Assembly (NCBI GenBank): GCA_011009095.1
Contig: VTPC01000483.1
Coordinates: forward strand, 245,087-309,086
Length of the DNA stretch: 64,000 bases
From: Ignelater luminosus
Taxonomy: Eukaryota; Arthropoda; Insecta; Coleoptera; Elateridae
Direction of reading: 5' to 3'
The notes beneath the pieces were generated by a model, which did not search any database, was not told where the DNA came from, and saw only the letters and a program-made list of their open reading frames with translations. This document shows, one piece after another, positions 13,381 through 27,300 of the stretch (positions within the stretch are counted from its first letter, which is position 1; each line of letters opens with the position of its first letter). The position numbers and the translations under genes were made by a program.

Positions 13381-15651
13381 TCATCCTGTCAACTGTTTTG
13401 CGTACTTGATTCAATAACCATTATATAAGAGAGGAGAGTATACTGTTGAAGCAATATGATGAATAATACAAAAACAGTTCAATCGACTGACTGTTGTGTA
13501 CATTTGGTCTAATTTCTCGTAATGAATATGTGATAGGGTTTAGTCGTCAATGTCATTTTAATATTAATAATGGTCTGACTGGACAACAGCGGTACCCACT
13601 TAAAACGCTATACATAGACGCGGAAATCAATTTTTGGGTCACCTTGAGTGATTTCTTAATGGTTTGCACTCGTATACAAGGTGATCGTGGCGCTCAACTA
13701 AAACGTGCACAGTTATTTTGACAAAAATACTAAATTATTCTCTGTTTACATTTACACATACGTCCCATATTAAAAACATCATTGGAAAATTGCGTGTCGT
13801 TCTGCACATCGCTTTGCAATAGAGATTCAATTGGAAACAATGGATTTATTTGGAAATATTTCCATTGTATTTAATTTGTATTCTGAAAATAAAACTAGAA
13901 AAAAGATGTTTGGTAATTATTAATGATTTCCATAAAGAAATAGTGGCGTTTCAAAGGTATTGAAATGTTTAAGATACGCGACATTGATTATTAACATAGA
14001 GAGTGGGCAGTAATTTTGAAGTTAATGGGTTTTTTTTCTTTGTGGGTGTATGAAAGATCGATAAATGCTTCATGTGCAACTACTACGTGACATATGCATA
14101 TGTCTTTTTCCCATATCTTAATATCTTGTTTTGTAAACAGTTGCGATTTAATTTTAGAAAATTATAGCGCTGATGTCGTTGATTTTATGATGGATACGAG
14201 AAATGGTAGTTATGCATGGTGATAATTGCAGTATTATTACGTAAGAACTAGGTCAAGTTTCCGTATTTTAATCTTTTACCAATATTCAGTTTTATTTTTT
14301 AAATTTTATATATTAAAGGAAAGCTAGCTGTGCCAAAATGATAAAATATATCTATAAAAGAGGTATGTATGCGTCAGTAAGGTCAGAGAAAAGTTATCTT
14401 ATATTACTAGATCAGGCCATTGAATTTTAAAGTTTGTATACAACCTTTTCATTATTCTACCATCGTATGAAAGAACGTTTACTTTTTGAGATTCTCAGTT
14501 ATTTAGATATTAATAACCAAGATATACCTTTACATAAAAACCAGAAAGTTTTATCTTAATTCTAAGTTAGTTACATTTATCTTGTACTTACCCACTATTA
14601 TTTAATTTTTAAGTAAAATCTAAATCTAAATGAATCAGATTAGTAAAATTTGTAATATTACAAGCCATTTAAGTACTAAACGAATTTTACCTTTTCTACG
14701 GAGTATGATCAGACGAATATTTCAAAAGGCCATATCTCGAAATGTTAATGACACTGACAACTAGATGTTTGCATAAAATGATTAAACTATTGGAAGAATT
14801 AAATATTAATATTTAGACAAACATGTAATCTTTAATATCAACACAATAATTGTGTTTGACAAAAATCGTTTGCCTAATATTTCCAAGCATTTCATTATTT
14901 AATGTTGGTCGCGTGCAAATCTGTTAATTTTTCAATTAAGAAAATCTAAAATGTCAGTTGTAATTACAATGTCTATTATGTGTTTAGAAATTTAATTGCA
15001 GTCCTATTTTAGATTTGTCATCAAAAATGGGCGTCTCTAAAAATAAACACGAAATTACTCTCGAGAAGTGCTAATTGATTTATCGAGTTTGCAATAAATA
15101 TTTAAATTTGCATGATGATACATAAATAACTACGTCTCTATTTTGCTACTGTCAGTTGTGTAGTATTTCTGTCGGAGAATTTCATTTTAGATTAATATGA
15201 ATTTTGCAATAAAAAAAGAAAGAAACGAAGATTTAGTTTACCTTATTAATTGCTTTCGTATAATCCGGTATGATATCGATCGGTAAAATCAATCTAATTG
15301 TATAAATATAATGGACTCTTACTTTTTTAATTTAAAACTGCAATGAGTAGCCAAGTTTAAACTTCCTAATCTAAATCAGAATTTTAAAAAAAATTAGAGC
15401 AACAACTCAATGTTCTAGATATGGTTCTTCAAAATACTCAAAAATAATAAGCAAAGAACCTTTGATTACCTTCAATTTTGTAATTGTATTGATTTCTTTT
15501 TCAAAATTTGTACTGTGTAATCTGAGATAATTTCATAACCAGAGTAATTGTTTTTAATCCCTTGAAGCTTTAATTTAATTTCTTTATAAAAAATGAACTG
15601 GACAAGACGCTCAAAAGTTGTTTAAAAATATAAAAAGTGAGCCGTAGAAAT

Positions 15652-15695
15652 TAAATTTCTCTTCAGAAATCAAATTTCTCTTCAGAAATCAACAC
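15652..15695 (+). repeat. 20-bp tandem duplication
   Basis: AAATTTCTCTTCAGAAATC is present twice in direct succession, a short perfect tandem duplication without a coding context. Confidence 0.7.
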
Positions 15696-17857
15696 GAAGC
15701 TTAAACTTGATAATACATCATCAAAGATTTTTTCAGCCTGCCATGATATCCATTTGTTGATTCTATAACACGTCTGGTGATAACATTTTTGGCATCGGCA
15801 TGGTTTTCTCATCAAAGTAAATCGAAGAACATTTTAATAGCTATTGTAATCTTGAGTGTTAGTTTACTGATTGAATCCAGTGGTTTAATTTCAATGACGT
15901 CAAATTAGTACTGTCTGTAATTTCTAGAATATACATTATTTTGTGGTAAGATACATTTCGGCCAAAACTTTTTGATATTTTAAAAATATAGCACTGACAA
16001 GACCTAGTTTCTGAGATGTAAAATATACCATCAGACTCAAAATGCTGTAAAAAGCCATAATGAAGAATCTTAGGCACACCAAATTTAGACAGTTTCCTTT
16101 ATCACCAAGTAATTTATCAAAACAACTGGACAGATACTGAATATACCGTTCTGGCTAATGATTGCTTAGGTTGCGCTCAAGATAATATAATTTTCAAATC
16201 ATAGAACTATTGTTTTCGCTTTGATTTGAGATGGAAACATACAGGAAAAGATCTTTGGACTCTGTAATATCTTAAAAGGCTAAAATATCAAACGGTTTGC
16301 GTTAGTCATTTCAATAGTTAATAAAATGCTAACTAAATAACACGTTTCTGGAAAATCTAGATTTCTCCCAAATCAACAATCACACCAAACTTTCCATTTT
16401 GCTCCCACATTGCAAAATCTGCAATTGTTAATTATTTAATCGATAGATATTTTTTGGTGCAATACTGTCTGACAGGACAGACAGATTCTTCTTTTCATCT
16501 TCTCTTCAGACATTGTGCAGCGCGTCTTTTATTACTAAAGAGTGCAAAATTGACAACTACATTGGTGCAATAGGCCCCAGGATTATTATTGGAGTACATG
16601 AAAATTTATTACCAATTAGACCAAAGGTGAGCAAATCTCGGACTAGTCCTAGTCGAAGTATGGTCAGTGGAAAAGATTTAATAGGAAGAGCGGTTCATGT
16701 TCATGATTATTCCAAAGTTGGTTTGTACTAGGTGGAAAACCATTTGGCTGTTGTAATTATTCAGTGCTTATTTCTAAGCACTGATTTTTGTCCAAACTAT
16801 CACTACCGAAGTCAAAATGGTATGAAAAGAAAAGAATATTTAAATATCAACAAACTACTAAAATCTGCATTGAAATCTTAATTTCTTTCGTTTTTGCGAT
16901 TGTAACTTTATCAAAAAGCAAGACAACAAACAGATTTCATGTGGGTTTAATTATTTTTAGGATTTTTGCAATGAAAGTTTAAAATCAACATCCCAGTTAT
17001 GTAAGAACATTTTTGCTTCTCATTTACTGATGTAGAATTTTCAATCTGCCCCAACATGAGAATAATTGAACAATTTATTATCAAAGAAGAATCTTGTCTT
17101 TCGAAGACCATTTAGACAGAAAACTCGCAGCATCTACTTTGCTCTTTTTGCTCTACTCTCACACCCGCTTGATGTACAGTTGTGCACTAGCTAGCTCTTA
17201 ATTAGAACTAGCCAGTATACAAGAATAATAGCTATACTAGACTATGAGATTATGCATTTATCTTAAAAGAAACTGAAATTAACATAGACACGTCTAGTTT
17301 TTTCTACCGAAAAAGGTAATTAAAAAGTTTGCATTTCTCTCTTTAGTTTTTTATTTGGGCACTCAATTCTTTTTAAGGTATGTATAGATTATGTTGAATG
17401 TTGTTCTGCTACCTCCACTAAAACAATTTTAAGATATCTACTCCATATTTTGTTACATTTTGATCATTGTATTTGTCTTTATTTACACTACACTCTGTAA
17501 ACATTGTACGGTATTGAGTACTTTACTTTTAATTATTTATAGCAAACAGACATAGCATCCATAGGATACGTCTCTCTTATTGATCGTCATTGTCGGTTTC
17601 TTTTGAACATTTGAATCAGTAGTTTAAACAAAAAATTGTTTTGCTTTTAATGCCCCTTCCTAGAAAAACACATTTTGCAAGATTGTCTTAACTATCTTTT
17701 CCAATTACTTAATCACTCAGAAGTAAAAGGATGATGATAATAGTGGAAGTCTGCGGTTCATTACCAAGAAAATCCGCCAAGAAAAGAACAACACAATAGG
17801 AAAATATACAGAGTTAATTTTTATTTACGTAGTATTACAACACATGTTATTACACAT

Positions 17858-17863
17858 TTTATT
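17858..17863 (-). terminator. candidate poly(A) signal of the MADF-BESS gene
   Basis: TTTATT on the + strand gives AATAAA on the - strand, about 240 bp after the stop codon. A second one lies at 17819-17824. Which is used cannot be told from sequence. Confidence 0.4.
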
Positions 17864-18104
17864 TACATAAAGGTGGTAATTTTCACCTGTTCTTCCTTTT
17901 AACTAGGCGGTTTAAGATTGTTGTGGGGAAGCATTAATTAATCCAGTTGGTTGATTATGTCGAGGTCACTTTTTTGTACAGACTAAAATCGAAATACTCG
18001 GTTTTAACGATCATAGTTTCATAGTATCAACCATTTTAATTCACAAAAAGGGACAACAAATTTATACAACAATAAAATAAATTAAAATTGCTTAGAAACT
18101 TGAG

Positions 18105-19185
18105 TCAAAGCACTATATTACACTTAAGATCTGGAGGTTCATATATAGTAGCAGGGGCTGGAATGTTCGATTGGAATGTATCATGATTAGCGTTTGGATT
18201 TGATATTTCTTGAATCAAGATATTTTGAAACTGATTTCTGACATGTAATTTCCGTACAGGTAATAAATTCTTCATATAGGGTATCAATGATTTGAAAAAT
18301 TGCATATCGTCATCGTCATTATTCGTATAGCTCGCTCGTAAAAGCTCAACCTTCTCATTTTCTAACCTGAGCATTTCCGATTCGTATCCACTTAACTGTT
18401 CATTTGAGTCTTGTATGCAGTATCTATTCCCTTCTGCTGACGTTGAAGGTGCAAGAACATTATTAACTTCTATCTTCTCAACTGGTTCCGAAAACGGGTA
18501 TGATTCTAAAAACATTTCGTTTTCAGTTTCACAATCTTCTACGAAATCGGAATTGTCCACGCTATCTTCCGGAAGATCCTCTTGAGCATACTTTGAAAGA
18601 CGTGTGTCTTTTAAGAACATCATCATACGAAAATAAATCCATTTACCTCTGTACATAGCAGCTATTTCTCGAATGTCTTCCAATTTTCCCTGTGGTATTC
18701 TTTTTAGTTCCTTTAAGAAATGATCTCTTAAATTTTTCCATTTATTTCTAGCTTCATATTCTGTTAAAGAAAAAATAGAATAGTAATATGTATCTTATTG
18801 TAAGTAAAAATGAAATTTAATAACTTTTATATGAAAATTGTCAAGAGATGAGACACCCTGTATATAACATGAATGTTATAGACTATAGTCATCGACCCGG
18901 AAGGATTTGAAGGAAGTTCTCCAAAGATGGAAAAGTGGATGATTGGATATCAATGCTGATTTTGCGACAAATCCTTCTCCCAGTATAGCAATCGATATTA
19001 GAAATAAATTTTGTCTCTACTTCAGTAAGTTTCGGTGGGTTTGTGTTATACTTACTCGACAGGCCAATGTTTTCTGCCACAGCGTCCCAATTTCTATCAA
19101 CAACCAACCTATTTCTGTAATACTTGTGGGTTTTATTCCAGAGAACTGGCCTTTTTTGTACTTCCAATATTAGTTGCTTCATCAT
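18105..19185 (-). CDS. MADF-BESS domain protein, two exons
   Basis: The exons are 19056-19185 and 18105-18760 on the - strand, giving 261 residues. The donor GTAAGT and acceptor TTTAACAG join one plus two bases into a Lys codon. Residues about 5-95 form a MADF domain (Myb/SANT-like, DNA-binding): LILEVQKRPVLWNKTHKYY, NWDAVAENIGLS, NKWKNLRDHFLKELK and a final WIYFRMMMFLKD. An acidic linker follows, then a BESS motif at about residues 192-228 (DMQFFKSLIPYMKNLLP), which mediates protein contacts and oligomerisation. Related Adf-1-like proteins are nuclear transcription factors. The start is one of two adjacent ATGs (19185 or 19182), four residues before the domain and preceded by G at -3. The gene is antisense to spen and probably nested in its first intron. 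The specific orthologue is not identified. Confidence 0.88.
18761..19055 (-). other. intron of the MADF-BESS gene (295 bp)
   Basis: The intron separates the MADF domain after the NIGLS segment. It starts with GTAAGT and ends with a T-rich tract plus ACAG on the - strand. Both flanking reading frames continue into it with non-domain sequence, which explains the two separate open frames seen here. Confidence 0.85.
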
Positions 19186-19330
19186 CACGAAGCAGTGCAG
19201 ACGAACGCGGTAGAATTCGTACTGAATCGAATACAAGCCCGAAACGGCCGGGCCGGGCGGGCGGGTAACTCTCGCCTGCCCGTAACGCCCGTTAACCTCT
19301 TCTCTCTTTCCTCGGCCATTTTCTCAATCC
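19186..19330 (-). promoter_or_regulatory. GC-rich 5' region of the MADF-BESS gene
   Basis: Just upstream of the start codon lies the most GC-rich stretch of the first half of the window, with CGGCCGGGCCGGGCGGGCGG at 19244-19263. Such a CpG-dense block at the 5' end of an insect gene fits a promoter or 5' UTR. No TATA box is obvious. Confidence 0.5.
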
Positions 19331-20571
19331 ACACAGGGGATATAGCACATTTAACATTCACGGTCGTTTTATTTTAAATAGAATTCATTTCAGTTTTGTG
19401 AATCAATACACAAATAAAGTCGTTTACTTCTGTTGTTTTCATGACCATCCATACTTTCATGTTATTAAGGTAGTTTTTGTTGTACGCCCATTTTGTCACA
19501 TTCACTAATAGAAAAACAACGAAAAGCAAGCGATCGTGTGTTCAATTCTAATGAGTTTTTAATGTTCTCTTTACAATAGTTAGTAGTTAGTCGTTAGCAA
19601 AAGGTAACGAAAAATAAGTGTGCGCGTTCGAAAGGAAAAATAAAAGAAGGAAAGAAACCGTTAAATCGTGTTTTTCACACAATTTTTAACTTACTTTATT
19701 CTCGAACTATCGAGGTTGTAGAACGGTTCGAACATTAATCAATTTATTTTTCATACGTACGATTGATTGATCGGTTCTGACTGTTTTATGCGATTTCGAA
19801 ATCGGATTAGTCTACACGATGCTAGGCGTTTCGTAACTGTTTTCTAATTTTTTTTCTCTTTACATCAGTATTTGTGAAGATGCGAATTATATTATTATGT
19901 TGGTTTGTTATCTAATAAATGGAAACACGATTACGGAAAAGTATGTACCAATTAAGCAAGCTTTTATCATTTTACAATACAGGTGTGGCATTATTTATTC
20001 TTTTTATCATTTTTATCTTAATCATACATACACCTGTATTAAGATTCTCCAAATATAAAAATTCATTTTTTTTTAAAAGAAAATTATTTTTAATATTCTT
20101 TTCTTTAGTATTCCGTTCTTTTATAAAAGAATTCTTTTCTTCTTCCCATCGAGATTGATTATATTACGTTTTACGACGTGAATTAATGATGTTTATATAT
20201 AATTTTTTATTTTCTCGTCCGTACAAGGTTCTGCCATTCTATGATATTCATAAAATTTATTCACAGCCATAGAAACGAAACTAAAAATAGAGAGAAATAT
20301 ACTGATTGTGATAAGCGTATGGCAATGTACTTTATTCTTTTATATCCTTATCAAGTTTTAGATGTCTGTAATAAACGTTATTTCTTTAAAATGTGCTTGC
20401 TTTCAAATGAGAATGACTCATCATTAGTTGATTATTTTGATTACGTACAGAAAAGAGAGTCGACATTAATAAAATAACCGAGCTAGCTGTAAATTTTTTT
20501 TTCATTTTTCTATCCATTTCATGCCAGTTTAGATTCTCCAGAAACACAACGTAATAATAACGATGATTTAC

Positions 20572-20766
20572 CTTTCCTTTATACGAGAAGAGAGAGCAAC
20601 TATAATGTATAAAAAGACTAGTTCAACTTTACGTAACCCAAATTCTGGATCACCTTGTTCATCTTCGATCGGTATTACTTTCTCGGCAATTTCAACCGAA
20701 CACACAAAATTTTTCCATTTACCAAAATAGCTATCCTTGAATTCTCCTGGAGACCAAAAATAATTT
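20572..20766 (-). other. unidentified coding-like segment (possible exon or old gene fragment)
   Basis: On the - strand, 65 codons are open between an acceptor-like CTTTTAG and a donor-like AAAGGTAAAT. They read NYFWSPGEFKDSYFGKWKNF, then VCSVEIAEKVIPIEDEQGDP and EFGLRKVELV. The amino-acid mix (Trp, Gly, Glu, Asp, Lys, few Leu/Phe runs) looks more like real protein than the surrounding AT-rich frames. There is no ATG, so it would be an internal exon, or a relic of a transposon or gene. I do not recognise the family. It lies about 1.4 kb upstream of the MADF-BESS gene on the same strand. Confidence 0.3.
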
Positions 20767-23699
20767 CTAAAAGTATTCGAAAAAAAAATAATAAAATTTA
20801 AAAACCTAGAAACTAACTTACATATTCAAATTAGAAACTCCGATCTCCACTACTCAAGTCTTTGTTTTCATTTTTTTTACGTACGACTGCTCGCATCTGC
20901 CCAATTTATTTAGCTTCCTGTTTAAACGCGGCAACATTGCATATGCTTGTCTGGTTTCACCTGGTACACGGGGTTACCAATTCACTGCGAAGAACAAAGA
21001 AATAATAAAATTGCTTGTAATTGTATCCACAATGTGTGTGTGTTTATAGAGAAAGATGGAGAGCCCTTTGTTATAATGAAACGTTTCACGAAAGAATATG
21101 GAAGGTTTCAGGTTCGTTTATTATCATAAATGCTGACGTTACGTTTTTTTAGAATGGTCGATGAAACGGTAAAATTTGATTAAAAAGTCAAATTTGATTG
21201 CTGAATATCAAATTTAATTTGCAGAAAGAATTTTTTAATAAAAAAATGTATATTGAAATTATACGCGTGTATGGTAGATGACTGACTAGTTTTTGAGAAA
21301 TGAAAATTGAAATCGAATGTGAATTAGTACAGGATAAAGTGACAAACATCAAAGGAAAAATTTCTCATTATTCTCTTTGTTGCAATAATTTGTTTTTAAT
21401 TTTGTTTTAATTGTTGGTTTTGAAGATTTTCACTCCTCGTTGTTCCATTCATAACAATAATAATAACAAATTTTTATCAAATTTCCAAAGCAATTTTATC
21501 TTCCTACTTGTGCAACTTAATGTTTTCTCTCCAAATGTACTCTTGTATCTTTTTATAAATGTGAAGATTGCCTTTTAGAAATAATATGCGACATCCACTA
21601 ACATACTGGTGACTACTTCTTTAAATCTTCTCGCATCTAAAACTGACAATCTTTAAATTTACATCGATCCAATGAAAGGCGTCTTTATTACAAAACTTAA
21701 AAATTTTATGTACAGTTGTACTAGGACAGAATTTGCATGAAGTGAAACGGTTTAGTGAATCATCACATCATATGTAGTAAAGCAAAAAAAAACGTAGAGT
21801 TTTGACAAAATGCTTTCCAAATATTTTGTGTCTCCCTCAATACATTTCTGATCCATTTGAAAGAGTTGTATTAACGTAAAAAAAGAGAGGAAAATAAATA
21901 GAAATCGAGGTATAATAATAAAAACATTTAATGTGTTCTAAGAAGGTATTTTGCCTCCATTTCATGAAGATGTTTTAGCAAATTTAAAAAAGCAGTTTGA
22001 ATATTTTGGTTTTGTTTTGTCCAATTTCTTTGCATTCGATTCAATTGTTCAAATGCCACTTGAAAGCATTAATCAAAAACAATCATCAATTAATCAAACA
22101 ATAATGTTGTTGGTTAGTGAGACCTGGAGTTTTGAGCAAAATCAGAAAAACATCCAGTGGAATAATTCTCCATCCAAAGGTGTCGGTTAAGGAGGTCTGA
22201 AGCATAGAGCAAAATCAATTGTTTAGTTACTCTTATAAGATAGCAAAACCTGGCAGTTTTCTCTGTAATATAAGCCTTAACAGTAATAAAGAAATGCAGA
22301 TGACGTTACATTTTTGTCTAGTCAGAGGTTGGATTGTATTCTAAAACATTTTGTTGCTTCTATAGTATGCTAACGGTTAAAAATCTAAAAACGATTTTAG
22401 ACCAAAGAACACAAAATCTGCTTGATCATATGACGTATAATACAGACACGCGATACTTCTCGGCTGGATGTTTCCGGACTCCATGTAACATCAGCAGTGA
22501 AAGAAAATGAATTAATTCTACAAAAACGAAAATTTACATCTTAACTACATTTTAATGTTTATTAAGTTTAATAATATGCATATAGCATTTTTAAAACACA
22601 AATAAAATAAATCTCTATAGTCAGCTCTAGAGTGATTAGGACAGAATGTAATCAGCACTTATCATTTTAGTGTGTCCACTATATTTTGACCGTTTCATCA
22701 ACGCTATTGCATCAGTAGCGTGACTAGACTTGTAGACTTTAGAGGATCAAATGTTCCAACATTGTAAGCTCAAAGTCTTATTTTATTTATATTGCTTACC
22801 TTAGATTTATGTAAACTAATTTTCGACACGTTATCTTCATTTAATTTTTGACATGCTTGTACTTCATCTAACCGTGGAAAATATCGATATAAGTCTCTAT
22901 CATCGACATTAATGATTGTTTATTAAAGTTTGAGGTTTATATTGTAAATTAGGCTTGGGGAAATTCGTGGGGTTTAGCTAAGATCAGCTAAATATGTAGA
23001 AAACGTTGTTTTACAGTATGGAAGATCAATTATCTGATAGGATAAAAACTAGGTAATTGATTAGACCAGTACCACTACAACATTCACGTTTCTTTAAAAT
23101 CTCAGATATACTAAAAAGAGTAGAGGTTATAAAGTTTGATTATAATTGACTCAAACTCATTTTTTTCTGGCAGTTAGGCAAAACGAAATTGCTAAGCTGG
23201 AAGGTACACATTATAATTTGCATTGCAATTATTTTCTCATTAAGTCGACGATAAATGTTATACGTTCTGGGATGTTCTGAACAATTAAGGAAATGCAAAT
23301 GAGTTCCTACATTAATTACATTAGTATTATGAAACACTTGGCGTTGAAGTGCATATTGTTGTTGAGATATTTTGAGAAGTGTACATTGACCGTAGCATGA
23401 CATTAAAGTTGCAAATAACTTGAACTGATACGATTTGTATGAATTGTCTTCGATTGCTCTCTATCTTCAGAAAAATTTTCCCTGTGGTTTTAGACATCAA
23501 CATGTTTTTTCGAATTTCTGTCCTTATAGAGAAATTGGCACCGTTTGTTTTTTGCCAAAGATTGATTTGTTGCTCTTTTTCATGATGAGTTCTTGCGAAT
23601 TCATTACATTGACTCTTGTTTAGGTTTTGAGTTTCAGTAATGACAAAACAATTTGTGTGAAAGAAATGAAAATTTTCCAATAAAACTTTTGTTGTACGG

Positions 23700-24320
23700 T
23701 TTTGCTTAATATGAGTGGTATCATTAAAAAAATCTAAATTTGTAAATGAAATGTTTTCCATAAGTTAATTTGTTTAACTTGGCAAAATTGGTGTTTCAAT
23801 CTTCGTCCTGTAATATTTGACGTTATTTTGAATGGCCTTTTTGGAATTTATACGGTAATTGTAAACGTTTTTCATGCTCAAACCATAGTTGGACACATCG
23901 GCATCATTGATATTGCCATCAAGCTACATCTTTTGACTTGGCAATGTGATTTTTCAATTTTCGTCTTGCAATATTGGATGTTAGTTTGCTTGAATATGAC
24001 CTTTTTGGAATTGTAAGCGAAACTGTTTTGATGCCCAAAACGCTGTTGAATATACATATTAGCGTAATATGGATGAGAAGCTACGTTCTTTGATTTCGCA
24101 AAATTGGCTTTTCAATTTTTACCTTGCAATATTAGCAGTTATTTTGCTTAAATATGAATGGTCTTTTTAATTTTAAGTGAAACTCTGTTCATGCCCAACC
24201 CACTGTTGGATATACCAGTTTTTTTCCAAGCTTAGCAAAGTTGCTGTTATACTTTTTGTCCCACTACATCGACAGTTATTTTGTCTGATTTAGACTTGAA
24301 TCATTTTGGCAAACGATCTT
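23700..24320. repeat. degenerate tandem repeat, unit about 165 bp
   Basis: Phrases such as TTGGCAAAATTGG or TTCGCAAAATTGG, TTTTCAAT(C/T)TT, CTTGCAATATT(G/A), GTTATTTTG and GACCTTTTTGGAATT recur in the same order about every 165 bp, in roughly three full and two partial copies. Open frames on both strands here (for example 23327-23761 on the - strand) are not convincing genes. Confidence 0.65.
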
Positions 24321-27300
24321 GAGCAAGATTTTACCCGAGAATTATTTGTATCGAACACTCAGTGCTTCTGGATCATCTTGATATTAATTTTGGAAAATAC
24401 AAACAAAAATTACGATATCGATCGTTAATTTGATGAACCTTATTTTGTACAATAACGCAAAAGTAATTGATTGATTTCCGCACAATTTGATAAAATATAA
24501 CTTACATACATTATTTTGAAATGAGGAAGACTATATCTCTCTAAACTTTAATTGATAAAAGGAAAAGGTAGCCTTTTTGGTGCTACCTATTATTAAGTAT
24601 AATGGTGATTATATAATAACTGAAATAACACACTATTAAGATTGCAAATTGTCAAATTGATTGAACTTTTTCTCTATTACTCGGAAATTTCTTCCTGGCA
24701 ATTCTTGCAATTTTTCAGCTTTCAAATCAATAGAAAGCAACAACAGCAGTCGAAACAATAAACGAGAGATGTACAAATAAACGAAGGCAATAAATAGAAA
24801 TATTTTGAAAAGTTCAATAAGATTTATCTCGATTCACTTTTTTCTTATAATCCTGCAACATAACATTGTGGATACTTGAATAATATTTACTGATTTCGCG
24901 AATATAAATTTAGTTTTAAGTGGTCAGGTTTTTGACAGTTGAATTCTGTTGTTGTTTTAATTACGGAATTCATTTTTCTCAATGTCAACTGTTTTTTTTC
25001 TCAAATACTACCTCCCAAAATGTTCCATTACTTTAATTAGGTAATTAATTAATGTTAAACTAGGCTTTCCTTCAATAATCTGAGAACTAGATCTAAATTA
25101 ACATTGATATTATTTTGCTGCATTCCTTGTTCAAATAACAGTTCTTTCTTATGCTTATTATTTAAATATGCTAATATTTAGCCTCAAGTGTTAACTACTT
25201 CGTGGTATATAACGGTTATTTTTAGCACTTTATGCAGTTTTGATATCTAGCAATTGACAGAACTATAAATTTTGGCTTTTGCATTTATACTTTTACATAC
25301 AAGTTTTGTATATCAAAGGTAATAATAATAGGCTTGCTTTGTCTTTAAAAACCTAACCTCATTAAATTCATATAAAAATTGTTTGTATAATCTCGATTTC
25401 TCTTTTGGTCGCCATTATGGAAATTTATTGTTGTTATTTATTACTACTAATTAAATTTCGGTATTTGTTAATACAATTCAACTTTCAACCGAATGGATTG
25501 ATCCAATCTAATTTAAGAAATCTCTTTTTAATAGAAAAACATCAGGTATGACGTTATCTGATTTGCAATTTTCCTCATATGCATATTTTTAAAATTTGTT
25601 ATCCTTTTTAAGTGTTTTCACGATACAGCTTATTAAATTGTTTTTAATAGAATTAGCATAAGGTGATATATTATAAAGAAAGCAATTAAGAGAAAGAGAA
25701 AGAGTTTTATTTGAATATTTATATTCATACATTTTTATTACAAAAAACGAAAATCTCAAAGTGTCCAAATTTAGTAAATACCATATGGATTAGAAGCATA
25801 AACAAGTTTAGTTAGATAACAACTACCTACGTTTACATTTTAAAACGACGTAATGAGTCAAAAATAAAAATGTTTACATAAATAAAGTATCCAAGCAACA
25901 AGAAATTTTAAAATAACTTCATTTTAATAAAAATAATATACAGTGCATCTTGTAACAAATGTGTAAACCCTGAAAATATACATTTCCGTGTACACAAATA
26001 AAGGATGTGTGTGCATTGGATTTATTTATCTTTTTTAAGTATCAACGCCAAGATTGCATTGTAATTGAGCCAAAAAATTTACTCATTTGCCAGATGTTTT
26101 AATTTTTAGGTCAGAATGGTTTGGAAAGAACTGCATTCATACTTATTGCAGAAATTTAGGATATTCTATTGTTGTTTTTATCTGCTAAATTTATGTTTTC
26201 AAATAATAATAGGGAACAACCAAATGGATCCAAAAAATTGAATTTATGTCTCTAGATGTTGTAAACATCTCAGTTTGTCACGACTTCACGACAGTATGCA
26301 GTATGGATTTAGAAAAACATTGTTTTCCTATACAATAAGATACTTACAAGTAGAAGTGTATCATAATTATAGATTAGATCTACATGCATTTTATCAGAAT
26401 CATGCCAGGAACTTCCAGTGAAAAATGTATGATTTTATCTCTTTAATATAAATAATAAATTCTTATAAGTTAGAAAACCTGCACTGATCTAAAATAAGTC
26501 TTTGGAGAAAAATAAATACTGGGTCAATGTTTTAAATGTTTAGTAACCTAGTTTTAGGGCTCATACGATTGTACTCGGGTTTTAGTTTTCCTTGTACAAT
26601 TTAGAATCGTGTGAGTAGAATTTTATTAAAACCAAATTTTCTTTGAGTGCATGATTTCTTAATAGGTGAAGTTCTAGATTTCTCCATGTAGATTTTATCA
26701 AAAAAAAAGAAACCAAACCTTCATAGGCAGGAAAAAAATCAAAAACTTGGCTGACTGTTTTCAATAAGAGCCATATTGTGCCGATTTTATAGTTTTTTGA
26801 GAACACTTCTTGTATTTGGGCATTATAAATCAATCGTAGTTCAAACAATAATTGTAATTTTCTATGTTGGACATAAACATTCAAATTAATTCTGCAGTTT
26901 ACATTCGGTCTGGTTGCTTGGGTGCAGTACCTTTTTTTGTGGATGTGTTAGGATGTTAAGTATCCTGAGGAGGAAATGAACTCGTGAATAGATAAACTAA
27001 AGCATCAGAATTAGTAGCGTTAACCAAGCTTACAGATAAAAATCTTTGAAGCTCTTCGTCCATTTATATATAGCATAAACAAGACGAACTTTATCAATTC
27101 AGTCTCTTTTTTTCTGAGATATAGCAATTCGACGAAAAAAGGGAACAGAAAACTGTTGACACTCAGCTTGTTTGGCATCCTACCCCAAAAAGCATAAGGT
27201 TGATTAGCATTGATAACCAACCTCCTCCAATAATCCGAAATTCATTGTATTCTGCTCGCCTTCAAACTTAATCGAGTCAGGAATCATATTAATACGTTGG

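Noticed and set aside
23327-23761. A 144-residue - strand frame
   Set aside because: It overlaps a degenerate tandem repeat and has no domain; likely chance.
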